Shown here: positions 7,410 through 16,325 of the stretch, in pieces
Layout of the letters: every line of letters starts with the position of its first letter
Numbering within the stretch: position 1 is the stretch's first letter
Assembly (NCBI RefSeq): GCF_023115355.1
Contig: NZ_CP096019.1
Coordinates: 1,860,001 to 1,924,000, forward strand
Origin: Halocatena salina
Lineage (GTDB): Archaea; Halobacteriota; Halobacteria; Halobacteriales; Haloarculaceae
Direction of reading: 5' to 3'
Length of the DNA stretch: 64,000 nt
Position numbers and translations under genes: made by a program
The notes under the pieces: model-generated
What the model saw: only the letters and a program-made list of their open reading frames with translations
Told to the model about the DNA's origin: nothing
Database searches by the model: none

Positions 7410-8255
7410 ATGATACTCCCCGGATCGACAGCACAGTCCCTTGCAGCTGCACTCGCAGCCCAGACGAACGACTCGCTCGCTGTTCCTCAGACGACCCGTT
7501 TTGCTGATGGGGAGTTCAAGGTTCGTGTCGAGTCGAAAGACGACCGAGCCGTCATCGTCTGCTCGACTGTCTGTAGCGAGGCCCACATCGAACTCCTGCA
7601 ACTACAGGAGATCGCTAGCCGATTCGCAGAGGACGTCATCACCGTGCTCCCTTACATGGGCTACGCCCGGCAAGACGAGGCGTTTGTGGAGGGAGAGCCC
7701 GTTTCTGCGCGGGCCGTCGCACGAGCCATCTCGACGGGCACGGATCGGGTGATCACCGTCACCCCCCATGAACCCCACGTTCGGGACTTTTTCGACGTCC
7801 CGTGTGACGTCGTTGACGGCGCACACATGCTCGCCGACCCGCTCCCCGACGATCTCACGGAGCCACTGTTTCTTGCCCCCGACGAGGGAGCGACCGATCT
7901 CGCTGGCACCGTTCGGGACGCCTACGGCATTGGGACCACCGACTACTTCGAGAAGAGCCGCGATCGTGACACCGGCTCGGTCGAACTCCATCCGAGTGAA
8001 ACCGATGTGACTGATCGGGACGTGATCGTCACCGACGACATCATCGCCACCGGATCCACGATGAGCAAGGCGATCGATCACCTGCGAGCAGACGACGTAG
8101 CCCGCGTGTTTGCGGCCTGTGTCCATCCGATGCTCGCCGACAACGCTCGGACCAAACTCGCCGACGCTGGTGTCGAAGCCGTCTTCGGTACCGATACCAT
8201 CGAACGGAGTGCCACTACTGTCAGCGTCGCCCCGGCGATCGCTGATGTGCTGTGA
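7410..8255 (+). CDS. prs: Ribose-phosphate diphosphokinase (PRPP synthetase)
   Basis: Makes 5-phosphoribosyl 1-diphosphate from ribose 5-phosphate and ATP, feeding purine, pyrimidine, His and Trp synthesis and base salvage. At 281 residues it has the short archaeal form. Visible motifs: flexible loop/ATP region VLPYMGYARQDEAF (about residues 76-90), SARAVAR, the ribose-5-phosphate/PRPP loop DVIVTDDIIATGSTM (about 205-220) and the N-terminal PGSTAQSLAAALA. It is consistent with a class III-like archaeal enzyme. The PRPP product is used by upp, also in this window. A TATA-like box 25-30 bases upstream suggests its own leaderless transcript. Confidence 0.95.
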   Translation: MILPGSTAQSLAAALAAQTNDSLAVPQTTRFADGEFKVRVESKDDRAVIVCSTVCSEAHIELLQLQEIASRFAEDVITVLPYMGYARQDEAFVEGEPVSARAVARAISTGTDRVITVTPHEPHVRDFFDVPCDVVDGAHMLADPLPDDLTEPLFLAPDEGATDLAGTVRDAYGIGTTDYFEKSRDRDTGSVELHPSETDVTDRDVIVTDDIIATGSTMSKAIDHLRADDVARVFAACVHPMLADNARTKLADAGVEAVFGTDTIERSATTVSVAPAIADVL

Positions 8256-8461
8256 GACGTCCTTTAGCCTGCGAAACGATCCGTGCTCTCGTCGGTACAC
8301 CGTGCTACCGGCTACTCGCTAACACCGTGGACACGAACACCCCGAGTGGTATTTGCTACCGTGTGTCGAACAGCTTGATTCCGATCCCTGAATCGTTCCA
8401 CCGCATGCATCACATTTCGCTGCCATGCATTTCTATTCTATATCCATTGCAGTTTAATATT

Positions 8462-8481
8462 TTCTATTCTTTATAATAGAA
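8462..8481. terminator. Hairpin between convergent prs and arginase-family genes
   Basis: TTCTATT-CTTTAT-AATAGAA: a perfect 7-bp AT-rich stem in the 266-base convergent gap, flanked by T- and A-rich tracts on both sides. Placement between two 3' ends suggests a bidirectional terminator, although the stem is weak in G+C. Confidence 0.4.
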
Positions 8482-8521
8482 TGTAAAATTAAAACTATAA
8501 GTTTTGTAGTGGGGACGGTTC

Positions 8522-9421
8522 TCAAAGGATGGTTTTACCGAGTGCGCTGGTGACGAGTTCGACGGCAAGCTCGGCCGTTTGGTTGTGGTCATCGAGAATG
8601 GGATTTACTTCGACGAGTTCGATCGAGCGGAGGTTCGTCTCTTCGATCGTTTCCATCGCGGCGTGGGCTTCCCGATAGGTAACACCGCCACGAACGGGCG
8701 TTCCAACGCCGGGGGCTTCCCGGGGATCGAGCCAATCCAGATCGAGACTGACGTGGATGCCATCGGGTGCGTCGGCGATAGAAAGCGCCTCTTCAGTAAC
8801 GGCCGTCGCGCCGCGTTCGTCGATGTCGCTCATGGTGAATATCGTCACGCCGCTGTCCCGGAGGGCTTTGCGTTCGTCGTCATCGAGGTTCCGGATCCCG
8901 ACGAGTGCGACGTTTTCGGGATCGATGGACGCAGGTGCCCAGTCGAGGGTTGCGAAGCTGCCGTGTCCCAGCACGGCGGCCAGCGGCATGCCATGGACGT
9001 TACCGCTCGGGGTGGTTTCGGGAGTGTTGAAATCGCCGTGGGCATCGAACCACACCATGCCGATATCGCCGGTGCGTGCGCTTCCGCGAACGGAGCCAAT
9101 GGCGATCGAGTGATCCCCGCCGAGTACGAGCGGCACCGCGCCCTCGGCGATCGTTTCGGCAACCGTCGCTTCGAGATCGACACACAGTTCCCGGATCTCA
9201 GCGAGATATTTCGCCCGCCCGGTCGACGGTTCGACGCTGTCAGGATTTCCCAACTCGGGGTGTGTTACGTCGAGATCACCGGTATCTGTGTAGGAATAGT
9301 CGAGATCAGTGAGCGCATCGGCCAGTCCGGCGTACCGAAGCGCCGACGGGCCCATGTCGACACCCCGCCGGTCCGCTCCGAGGTCCATCGGGACACCAAT
9401 GGCACGAATCGGTCGTGGCAT
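8522..9421 (-). CDS. rocF: Arginase/agmatinase family enzyme
   Basis: Ureohydrolase-fold binuclear manganese enzyme, 299 residues, the size of arginases. Metal ligands are all visible: H104 in GGDHSIA, D126/H128/D130 in DAHGDFN and D227/D229 in SLDLDWLDP. The segment SGNVHGMPLA (139-148) matches the substrate loop of arginases more than that of agmatinases, so hydrolysis of arginine to ornithine and urea is the best guess; formiminoglutamase and guanidino-acid hydrolases share the fold. Cytosolic. It precedes an unrelated epimerase gene on the same strand by 64 bases and is convergent to prs. Confidence 0.88.
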   Translation of the reverse strand: MPRPIRAIGVPMDLGADRRGVDMGPSALRYAGLADALTDLDYSYTDTGDLDVTHPELGNPDSVEPSTGRAKYLAEIRELCVDLEATVAETIAEGAVPLVLGGDHSIAIGSVRGSARTGDIGMVWFDAHGDFNTPETTPSGNVHGMPLAAVLGHGSFATLDWAPASIDPENVALVGIRNLDDDERKALRDSGVTIFTMSDIDERGATAVTEEALSIADAPDGIHVSLDLDWLDPREAPGVGTPVRGGVTYREAHAAMETIEETNLRSIELVEVNPILDDHNQTAELAVELVTSALGKTIL

Positions 9422-9485
9422 GTGTTGCGCTATTCGTGTACGTGATAAATGAGTCTCGATCGATCAGTGCTGGTGTATCGCCCAC

Positions 9486-10397
9486 TCACGTGTACGGCTC
9501 ACAGACGCGTTCGATCCCCTCTTCGAAACTGATCTGTGGTTCCCAGTCGGTCGCCTCGGACATCTTCGTGCTGTCGGCGAGCGTATCGTGAACGTAGTCA
9601 TCGAACGGCGTTTCGACGTAGACTGGATCGATGTCGGTTCCGAGCGCCTCATTGAGTAGTTCGATCACGGTGTTGAAATCGTAGCTCTCGCCGGTTCCGA
9701 GGTTGTAGATCCCATCGAGTCGGTGCTCGGCGGCGAGTTCGATTCCGCGGACGATGTCTTCGACGTGGGTGAAATCCCGGGTCTGTGAGCCGTCGCCGTA
9801 CAACTCTGGGGCGCGTCCGTTCGCCAGATCGTCCGCGAACTGCGCGACAGTGTTGGCGTATTCGCCTTTGTGTTTCTCTGCGCCCCCGTATCCTTGATAA
9901 ACCGAAAAGAACCGAAGCCCCGCCATCGACATTCCGTACTGGTTCGAGTAGTATTCGGCGTACCGCTCGCGGGCGAGCTTGGACGCTTCGTAGCCGGTCT
10001 GGGCCTCGACGGCCATTTCCTCACACGATGGCTCTGTTTGACTCCCATAGATCGACGATGTCGACGCGTACACCACCGTATCACACCCGTGTTCTCGGAC
10101 CTGTTCGACTGTATTCACGAAGCCCTCGACGTTGACACGGACGCCGCGTCGGGGTTGGTCTTCGTGCATGTTCCGCGAAGAAAGCGCCGCGAGGTGAAAC
10201 AACACGTCGACATCGGCAGGCAGATCCTCGTCGAGCACGCTCGCCTCGTGGAATTCGATCGATGGATCGAGATTTTCGGGGGTTCCGAGATACAGGTCGT
10301 CGACTACGATAACGTCGTTCGAGTCGACAAGCTGATTGGCGAGATTTGAACCGATAAATCCTGCACCACCCGTAATGAGAACGCGGTGTCCTTCCAT
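9486..10397 (-). CDS. NAD-dependent sugar-nucleotide epimerase/dehydratase
   Basis: Extended short-chain dehydrogenase, 303 residues. The Rossmann motif GGAGFIGSN is at residues 10-18, the NAD ribose acidic pair VVDDLYLG at 31-38, and the catalytic YxxxK is Y136/K140 (GYEASKLARERY) with the upstream Ser-rich ASTSSIYG. C-terminal substrate segments (RFFSVYQGYGG, LYGDGSQTRDFTHVEDIV, YNLGTGESYDFNTVIE) are typical of UDP-glucose 4-epimerase-like enzymes. The precise sugar cannot be assigned. No other surface-glycan genes are adjacent. Divergent from the HTH gene at 10574. Confidence 0.9.
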   Translation of the reverse strand: MEGHRVLITGGAGFIGSNLANQLVDSNDVIVVDDLYLGTPENLDPSIEFHEASVLDEDLPADVDVLFHLAALSSRNMHEDQPRRGVRVNVEGFVNTVEQVREHGCDTVVYASTSSIYGSQTEPSCEEMAVEAQTGYEASKLARERYAEYYSNQYGMSMAGLRFFSVYQGYGGAEKHKGEYANTVAQFADDLANGRAPELYGDGSQTRDFTHVEDIVRGIELAAEHRLDGIYNLGTGESYDFNTVIELLNEALGTDIDPVYVETPFDDYVHDTLADSTKMSEATDWEPQISFEEGIERVCEPYT

Positions 10398-10539
10398 GGT
10401 TCAATGCTGTCGTATCGTGCCAAAGGGGCATCGGTATGGTTTCGATCACGAGAACAATGATCATAACAGGTGGTGGATGAGCATCACCGAGCGGGTGTGG
10501 AACGAAACAGTGCGCGGAACGACGGTGTTAGATCACCGC

Positions 10540-10549
10540 GAGACTTATC
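10540..10549 (+). promoter_or_regulatory. TATA-like box of HTH gene
   Basis: GAGACTTATC (core ACTTATC) lies about 27-33 bases before the ATG at 10574, consistent with a leaderless transcript for the regulator. Confidence 0.4.
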
Positions 10550-10573
10550 AAAGGCGGTATCAAATTGTCCAGC

Positions 10574-11104
10574 ATGTCGTCAATCGAGCTCACGACCAGC
10601 CAAAAAGACATCCTTCGGGAGTTGATCAACCTGTATGGACAGAGCGAGCGGGCCGTCAAAGGCGAGGACATCGCCGATGGGGTCAATCGAAACCCCGGAA
10701 CCATTCGTAATCAGATGCAGAGTCTCAAGGCGCTCCAGCTCGTCGAGGGTGTTCCTGGACCGAAAGGGGGGTACAAGCCGACAGCCAACGCCTACGAAGC
10801 CCTCGGTGTACAGGATCTTGACGAGCCAGCGAACGTACCGCTGTTTCACAACGGCGAGCACGTCGACGCGAACGTTCAGGAGATCGATCTAACGAGCGTT
10901 CATCATCCCGACCTTTGTCGAGCGGAGATCCGTCTTCACGGTTCCATCAAACAGTTCCACGACGGTGACGACGTGGTTATCGGGCCAACCCCCCGATCGA
11001 AGCTCCAGATCGAAGGCACAGTTGACGGCAAAGACGAGACCAACAACGTTCTGATCGTCTCGACATCGATGATGGAGGCCCCAGCGAGCGAGCCGGAACA
11101 CTGA
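10574..11104 (+). CDS. HTH transcriptional regulator, Rrf2/TrmB-like
   Basis: A 176-residue protein with an N-terminal winged helix (residues 3-75: TTSQKDILRELINLYGQ, VKGEDIADGVNRNPGTIRNQ, LKALQLVEGVPGPKGGYKPT) and a C-terminal beta-rich domain ending in IGPTPRSKLQIEGTVDG, which resembles small ligand-binding or oligomerisation domains in haloarchaeal regulators. The ATG at 10574 is preferred over the TTG three codons earlier. No cysteines suitable for an Fe-S cluster are clustered, so it is not a typical Rrf2 iron-sulfur sensor. Divergent from the epimerase, with NADH dehydrogenase downstream after 180 bases; either could be a target. Confidence 0.8.
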   Translation: MSSIELTTSQKDILRELINLYGQSERAVKGEDIADGVNRNPGTIRNQMQSLKALQLVEGVPGPKGGYKPTANAYEALGVQDLDEPANVPLFHNGEHVDANVQEIDLTSVHHPDLCRAEIRLHGSIKQFHDGDDVVIGPTPRSKLQIEGTVDGKDETNNVLIVSTSMMEAPASEPEH

Positions 11105-11284
11105 TTCGGACTCAGACTCAGACTCGGTGACAGTCCCCGCTACTATCGTCCGAGATGGTACGACAGTGAGCGACGGCTTCGTCCGTCTATCGACGATATC
11201 GACTGTATCGTGAGAACCATACACGGGTCGAATTCACAAATGCGTTTCAAAGCCTTTGTATCTCAGGAAAGCAGACCTTGTCAC

Positions 11285-12448
11285 ATGACGGAAGACGTTG
11301 TCGTCCTCGGTTCTGGGTATGCCGGTGCGGGCGCGATCAAGAGTTTAGAACAGGAGGTCAGCAATCGGGCAGATATCACGTGGATATCGGATGTCGATCA
11401 CCATCTCGTTCTCCACGAAGTACACCGCTGTATCCGCGATCCGGAGCTTCAACGAAAGGTCTCGATCCCGATCAACGAGATCAAAAGCAGTGATACGGAG
11501 TTCATTCAGGGGACGGTAACGACGCTCGACACGGACGAGCGCACGGTCCATCTCGATGACGGCTCGACAGTCGAGTACGACTACTGTGTGGTCGGTATCG
11601 GTTCTCGAACCGCGTTTTTCGGCATCGATGGATTGGAACGACACTCCCACACGTTGAAAAGCCTCCGTGATGCGCTGTCGATCCATGACGACATCAAGTC
11701 GGCTGCCAAGGAGGCCTCTAGAACTGATCCTGCGTCGGTCGTGGTTGGTGGAGCCGGGTTGTCCGGCATCCAGAGCGCGGGTGAGATCGCGATGTTCCGC
11801 GATCAGTACCGGGCACCCTTGGACATTTACCTTGTCGAGGGATTAGACAGCGTTTACCCACCGGGCGATCCCGAGGTACAGGGCAAGCTCACGAAGATGC
11901 TTTCCGACCGGGGAATTGACATCAAGACCGGCGAATTCATCACCGAGGTTGATGAGGACACGGTGTACATCGGCGAGGAGACGGAACTTGACTACGATGT
12001 GTTGCTCTGGACCGGCGGCATCACTGGTCAGGACTGCACCGAAGAGATCGATCTAGAGAAAGACGACCGCAGCCACCGGCTGCACGCGTCCTCGACGTTT
12101 CAGACGAGCGACGACCGCGTGTTCGCCATCGGCGACACCGCTCTCGTCGATCAAGTCGACGGCGACGCGGCTCCACCCACTGCACAGGCGGCGTGGCAGG
12201 CGGCGGAGGTCGTCGGAGAGAACGTCCGGAAAACGATGCGCGATCAACCGCTCACAACGTGGACCTACGAAGACAAAGGGACCGTCATCTCCGTGGGTGA
12301 CGCGGCAGTCGCAAATAACGTGATTGGTTCGCCGATCGATACGTTCGGCGGTGTCGCCGCTGAAACCCTGAAGAAAGCGATCGCTACGCGCTGGATCAAC
12401 AAGATCACCAGCGTCAAACGCGCCGCGAAAGCGTGGCCGGACATGTGA
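11285..12448 (+). CDS. ndh: Type II NADH dehydrogenase (FAD-dependent pyridine nucleotide oxidoreductase)
   Basis: A 387-residue two-dinucleotide-fold flavoprotein. The FAD-binding GxGxxG is VVLGSGYAGAG near the N-terminus, the NAD-binding GxGxxG is VVVGGAGLSGIQSAGE around residues 154-169, and the FAD-capping motif is VFAIGDTALVDQ near residue 280. Peripheral-membrane enzymes of this kind pass electrons from NADH to menaquinone without proton pumping; the C-terminal Lys/Arg-rich amphipathic stretch (LKKAIATRWINKITSVKRAAKAW) suits membrane binding. Start chosen at the ATG of MTEDVVVLG; the longer frame upstream has no coding character. Sulfide:quinone reductase is unlikely because the paired catalytic cysteines are absent. 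Confidence 0.88.
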   Translation: MTEDVVVLGSGYAGAGAIKSLEQEVSNRADITWISDVDHHLVLHEVHRCIRDPELQRKVSIPINEIKSSDTEFIQGTVTTLDTDERTVHLDDGSTVEYDYCVVGIGSRTAFFGIDGLERHSHTLKSLRDALSIHDDIKSAAKEASRTDPASVVVGGAGLSGIQSAGEIAMFRDQYRAPLDIYLVEGLDSVYPPGDPEVQGKLTKMLSDRGIDIKTGEFITEVDEDTVYIGEETELDYDVLLWTGGITGQDCTEEIDLEKDDRSHRLHASSTFQTSDDRVFAIGDTALVDQVDGDAAPPTAQAAWQAAEVVGENVRKTMRDQPLTTWTYEDKGTVISVGDAAVANNVIGSPIDTFGGVAAETLKKAIATRWINKITSVKRAAKAWPDM

Positions 12449-12583
12449 ACACTCCCGGGAGATCTCCATCTACGGTCTGTTCACTCGATATCTGTCGTGT
12501 ACGAGCGGTCGGATTCCGAGGACGGCAGCTCGGTACTACAGGACGGTAACGGGTTTTCGGTTCTCCGTCCCGTATTGTGTGCC

Positions 12584-13192
12584 ATGGCTCACGGTTCGGA
12601 AGACACGCCTGCCGATAGGACGCTTACCGAGCGGCTATTGTACCGGGTGTTCGGGCAACCGAGGGGACTGTTGGGACGGCTCGGTGGGTGGATGATGGCT
12701 GGCCGAAAGGACGTGACGATCGAGTGGGTAGTAGAGCAGCTCTCGATCCGTCCGACCGACCGGGTGCTCGAAATCGGGTTCGGACCGGGGGATGGGATCC
12801 AGATGGCCACACGAGCCGCTCCCGAGGGATACGTCGCCGGCGTCGATCACTCGGCGTTGATGGTTCGGATGGCTCGTGAACGGAACGCCACAGCCGTCGC
12901 GGCGGGCAGCGTCGATCTCCGACACGGCCGAGCGTCCGAGCTACCGTTCGAGACCGACAGCTTCGAAACGGCGTTTTCGATCAACTCGATGCAGCTGTGG
13001 CCCGACGTGCACGCCGGACTCGATGAGCTACAGCGCGTTCTGATCCCTGATGGAAGGGCCGCTTTCGGGTTCACCCACCACGCGAAACAGCCCCCGGATG
13101 AGCTCGTGGATACCCTTCTGTCGGCCGGATTCGAGTCGGTCGAACTCCACGAGCGCGACCGGGCGATCTGTGCGGTCGTGACTAATGGGTGA
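12584..13192 (+). CDS. Class I SAM-dependent methyltransferase
   Basis: A 202-residue methyltransferase with motif I LEIGFGPGDGIQMA (about residues 61-75), motif II VAGVDHSALMVRMA, post-motif acidic VDLRHGRASELPFE and motif IV FETAFSINSMQLW. Start ATG at 12584 (MAHGSEDTPADRT) is preferred to an upstream frame without coding character. The N-terminal 45 residues (RLLYRVFGQPRGLLGRLGGWMMAGRK) are typical of methyltransferases acting on small molecules or lipids. Substrate unknown. A second, unrelated methyltransferase follows after 84 bases on the same strand. Confidence 0.85.
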   Translation: MAHGSEDTPADRTLTERLLYRVFGQPRGLLGRLGGWMMAGRKDVTIEWVVEQLSIRPTDRVLEIGFGPGDGIQMATRAAPEGYVAGVDHSALMVRMARERNATAVAAGSVDLRHGRASELPFETDSFETAFSINSMQLWPDVHAGLDELQRVLIPDGRAAFGFTHHAKQPPDELVDTLLSAGFESVELHERDRAICAVVTNG

Positions 13193-13276
13193 GTACGGAT
13201 CTGTCTCGGTGTTTTGATCAGACAGGTGTCTGTGTCAGATCGCAGTTGTATATCCGCCGTGGAACGAATCTACGGT

Positions 13277-14029
13277 ATGGCCCAGTCTGTGTGGCACGAG
13301 GACGAGGCGTTTTGGGATACGTTCGAAGGCTACGTGTTCGCTCCCGAGGTGATCGAGAAAGCACCAGCTCAGATCGATCACCTGCTCTCTCTGCTCGACC
13401 TTCCCGACGATGGCGTGGTTGGAGACGTTCCGTGTGGCGTCGGACGACACGCCGTCGAACTCGCCGATCGTGGATTTCGCGTCACCGGCGTCGATGCGAC
13501 CGCTTCCTACCTGTCGCGGGCGAGCGAACGAGCGCGAGAGCGGGGCGTGTCGGAGCGCACTGAGTTCATCCACGAGGACATGCGGGACGTTTCCCGACCG
13601 AACGAGTTCGATGCGATCATCAACCTGTACACCTCCTTTGGCTATTTCGAAGATCGGGCCGACGACGAGCGCACCGCACGGAACTTTTATGACTCGCTTC
13701 GACCGGGTGGGACACTCTTCATGAGCCTAACGAGCAAGGAAACGCTCGCAGGGAAATTCGAGCAACGAACGTGGGATGAACGAGATGGCACCTACTTCCT
13801 CGAAGAACACGAGATCACTGACAACTGGAGTTGGATGGAAAACCGATGGATCGTCGTGACAGACGAGGCGGTACAGGAGTTCACCGTTTCTCACCGGCTG
13901 TACTCGGCGTACGAACTGACCACCCTGCTACAGCGGGTGGGGTTTGAGGACGTATCGGTGTACGGAAATCTGGATGGGGATCCCTACGACGAGAACGCCG
14001 CTCACCTCGTGATCGTCGCCACCAAGTAG
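13277..14029 (+). CDS. Class I SAM-dependent methyltransferase
   Basis: A 250-residue methyltransferase. Motif I is GVVGDVPCGVGRHAVELA (about residues 45-62), followed by VTGVDATASYLSRA (acidic SAM-ribose residue), FIHEDMRDV (motif III-like) and FDAIINLYTSFGYF (motif IV). The C-terminal region has long beta-strands (YELTTLLQRVGFEDVSVYG, DENAAHLVIVATK) typical of small-molecule methyltransferases. Start ATG at 13277 begins MAQSVWHEDEAFW; the upstream TTG extension lacks coding character. Convergent with the udp gene, whose stop is only 3 bases away. Substrate unknown. Confidence 0.85.
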   Translation: MAQSVWHEDEAFWDTFEGYVFAPEVIEKAPAQIDHLLSLLDLPDDGVVGDVPCGVGRHAVELADRGFRVTGVDATASYLSRASERARERGVSERTEFIHEDMRDVSRPNEFDAIINLYTSFGYFEDRADDERTARNFYDSLRPGGTLFMSLTSKETLAGKFEQRTWDERDGTYFLEEHEITDNWSWMENRWIVVTDEAVQEFTVSHRLYSAYELTTLLQRVGFEDVSVYGNLDGDPYDENAAHLVIVATK

Positions 14030-14032
14030 CGA

Positions 14033-14848
14033 TCAGTCGAGATCGAGACTCAGCCCGGCGTGCCACCGATCGGCTCCGACCGCCCGCTTTGTCTCGTCCA
14101 TCTTCGCCAGGAGTGCGGTTGCGAGCGTGGCGGTTTTGGCGGCCCGTGATTGGCCCTCGACACGGAACTCCTCGTTCGTCCGATCGGCGTAGACGGTACA
14201 GACCGCTCCTGCACGAAGTCCGTAGATTGATGCGAGCGTACAGATCGCGCTGGCTTCCATCTCGAAGTTCAATACGTTCACGTCCCGTAGTTCCTCGTAC
14301 AGCGCCCGTCCTTCGGGTGATTGGAACCCGTCGAACCCCTCGCGTCCCTGACCCGCATAGAAGCTATCGGTGCTGGCGGTCACGCCCACGTGGTAATCGT
14401 ACCCCAGCCGTTCGGCGGCGGCCACGAGCGCAGTCACGACCTCGTGGTCGGCCACGGCGGGGTAAGTTTCCCGGACGTATTCGGTACTGGTTCCTTCTCG
14501 TCGCACCACGCCGTTCGTGATGATGAGATCGCCGATCTCCACGTCGGGTTGAATCGTTCCACACGATCCCACCCGGATGAACGTCTCGACACCGACCGCG
14601 GCGAGTTCCTCGACAGCGATGGCTGCGGACGGACTCCCGATCCCGGTCGACGTGACGGAGATCGGCGTTCCGTCGTACGTCCCGGTGACGGTGCGATACT
14701 CGCGGTGGTTCGCTCTCTCTTCTGCATCATCCCACTCGGCAGAGATTCGGTCGACGCGCTCGGTATCTCCCGGCAGGAGAACGGTTTCGGCAACGTCGTT
14801 CGGTCCGACTTCGAGATGATACTGGACGGCGTCTGTCTCGTCTGCCAT
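14033..14848 (-). CDS. udp: Nucleoside phosphorylase (uridine phosphorylase-like)
   Basis: A 271-residue member of the PNP/UDP family (trimeric-hexameric NP-I fold), which splits nucleosides with phosphate into base and ribose 1-phosphate. Motifs: phosphate-binding LLPGDTERVDRIS, VTSTGIGSPSAAIAVEEL, RVGSCGTIQ (central glycine-rich strand) and FEMEASAICTLASIYGLRAGAVCTV, where the EMEA segment binds ribose. Uridine phosphorylase is favoured by context: it is the last gene of a nucleoside uptake operon directly after cytidine deaminase, which would deliver uridine. Some members of this family act on AMP or on purine nucleosides, so substrate is inferred. Confidence 0.88.
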   Translation of the reverse strand: MADETDAVQYHLEVGPNDVAETVLLPGDTERVDRISAEWDDAEERANHREYRTVTGTYDGTPISVTSTGIGSPSAAIAVEELAAVGVETFIRVGSCGTIQPDVEIGDLIITNGVVRREGTSTEYVRETYPAVADHEVVTALVAAAERLGYDYHVGVTASTDSFYAGQGREGFDGFQSPEGRALYEELRDVNVLNFEMEASAICTLASIYGLRAGAVCTVYADRTNEEFRVEGQSRAAKTATLATALLAKMDETKRAVGADRWHAGLSLDLD

Positions 14849-14894
14849 ACCACCCGTGGGGGCCCGTTCCTGTCAACCGTTTCGGTCCCTCTAG

Positions 14895-15293
14895 TCACGC
14901 GTTTTCGAGCGTATCCCGAGAAATCGCTGCTGGTAGCAGCGTACCCAGCGTGTACTCCTCGATGTCCTCTTCGACGGCACAGAGGATCCGTAGCTCCTCG
15001 TTGCAGAACTCGGCCAACGTCTGACGACACATCCCACAGGGCGTCACGCCGTCGCGCGCACTGGAGACGACGGCGAGCCGTGTGAACGCTCGGTGTCCCG
15101 CAGCAACGGCGGTGCCTACCGCGATCTCTTCGGCGTGCAACGAGTTCGAGTAGTTGGCGGTCTCGATGTTACATCCCGTGAACACGGTTCCGTCATCGGT
15201 TTCGATCGCCGCGCCGACGCGGTATTCGGAGTAGGGAACGTACGCCGACGCGAGCGCCGTTTCGGCCTGCTCGATCAGATCGGAATCGTTCAT
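14895..15293 (-). CDS. cdd: Cytidine deaminase
   Basis: Zinc-dependent deamination of cytidine and deoxycytidine to uridine. The protein has 132 residues, the size of the homotetrameric small type. The catalytic HAE is in LHAEEIAVGTAV (about residues 54-65), and the other two zinc cysteines are in PCGMCRQTLAEF (about 88-99). Substrate-binding VGAAIETDDGTVFTGCNIE with NYSNSLHAE is intact. It lies between the ABC permease genes and the phosphorylase gene, so imported cytidine can be converted to uridine and then to uracil, which Upp (42.8-43.5 kb) would recapture. Confidence 0.95.
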   Translation of the reverse strand: MNDSDLIEQAETALASAYVPYSEYRVGAAIETDDGTVFTGCNIETANYSNSLHAEEIAVGTAVAAGHRAFTRLAVVSSARDGVTPCGMCRQTLAEFCNEELRILCAVEEDIEEYTLGTLLPAAISRDTLENA

Positions 15294-15329
15294 ACCGAGA
15301 CGGACGCGGGGAGGAGTGAAGTGGTTGTC

Positions 15330-16325
15330 CTACTCCTCGCCCGATTCGTAGTGATCGCCCGCGGCGTCGGGGGTGCGCGTTCGGCCCACGACTGCGAGCA
15401 CGACGATGACGGTGAGATAAGGGATCGTTTGGACCAACGAACTCGGGAGATATCCCGATTGGAGTTGGATCTGGACCGTCTGCAACCCAGCGAACAGGGT
15501 TGTCGAGAGGAAAGCTCCGATCGGGTTGTAGTTGCCCAACAGATACACGACGATGGCGATGAACCCCCGGCCGTCGACCATCGTTTGACCGTTGCCGCTG
15601 AATTCCCCCAGACTGAGCGAGAGACTCGCGCCGCCGATGCCAGCCAACACTCCCGACAGGAGCACACTCACGTACCGAACCCGCCTGACGCTCACGCCAG
15701 CCGTGTCCAGCGCTTGGGGGTTCTCTCCACTCGCGTGTACCCACCGTCCGAACGCGGTACGGTTGAGAACGTACCACGATCCGCCGACCGCGAGGAACAT
15801 CAGATACACCGGCGGCGCGGCATCGAACAGCGCACCAACCCCGGGAAGCTTCGACAGTCCTGGGATCGTGATCGGAGCGAAGCTCGCGCTGTCGGCGTTC
15901 ACGCTGCCGTAGATCACCGTGGACAGAAACGGCGCGAGACCGAGCGCCACGAACCACACCGCAAGCCCTGCGATGATCTGATCCGCACGAAATTCGAGAC
16001 AGACGACCGCAAACACCGCAGCGAGCAGTGTACTCGCAAGTACGCCAGACACGAACCCGATCCAGACGTTGCCGGTGAGATCCGTCGCATAGATCCCCAC
16101 GAACGCGGAAATAATGAGATGACCCTCCAATCCGATGTTGATGACGCCGCTTTTTTCGGCGAAGATCCCGCCGAGCGCAGCGAACGCGATCGGCACGGAT
16201 AGCCGGAGCGTCGAACTCACCGTGCCTTTGTTCACGAACCCGGATAGGGAGACCCCAACGAGGGCGAGCACCACGATCCACACGAGCGTCCCGCGTCGTC
16301 TCCCGATCGACACCAGTTCACGCAT
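15330..16325 (-). CDS. Nucleoside ABC transporter permease (second subunit)
   Basis: An integral membrane subunit of the branched-chain/ribose type permease superfamily, 331 residues with about nine hydrophobic helices. The EAA-like cytoplasmic loop is around ASGENPQALDTAGVSVRRV. IFAEKSGVINIGLEGHLI near residue 50 is the signature of BmpA-linked nucleoside permeases (NupQ/YufQ type). The ATG at 16325 overlaps the end of the first permease gene by 8 bases, showing translational coupling; a GTG three codons earlier is an alternative. It pairs with the 16318-17592 protein to form the membrane channel. Confidence 0.92.
   Translation of the reverse strand: MRELVSIGRRRGTLVWIVVLALVGVSLSGFVNKGTVSSTLRLSVPIAFAALGGIFAEKSGVINIGLEGHLIISAFVGIYATDLTGNVWIGFVSGVLASTLLAAVFAVVCLEFRADQIIAGLAVWFVALGLAPFLSTVIYGSVNADSASFAPITIPGLSKLPGVGALFDAAPPVYLMFLAVGGSWYVLNRTAFGRWVHASGENPQALDTAGVSVRRVRYVSVLLSGVLAGIGGASLSLSLGEFSGNGQTMVDGRGFIAIVVYLLGNYNPIGAFLSTTLFAGLQTVQIQLQSGYLPSSLVQTIPYLTVIVVLAVVGRTRTPDAAGDHYESGEE

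Noticed and set aside
11104-11130. GACTCA repeats after the HTH gene
   Set aside because: Only about three short units (GACTCAGACTCAGACTC); too small to call a repeat element.
15093-16202. 369-codon plus-strand frame opposite the permease gene
   Set aside because: Arg/His/Glu-rich antisense shadow of a well-supported membrane protein.
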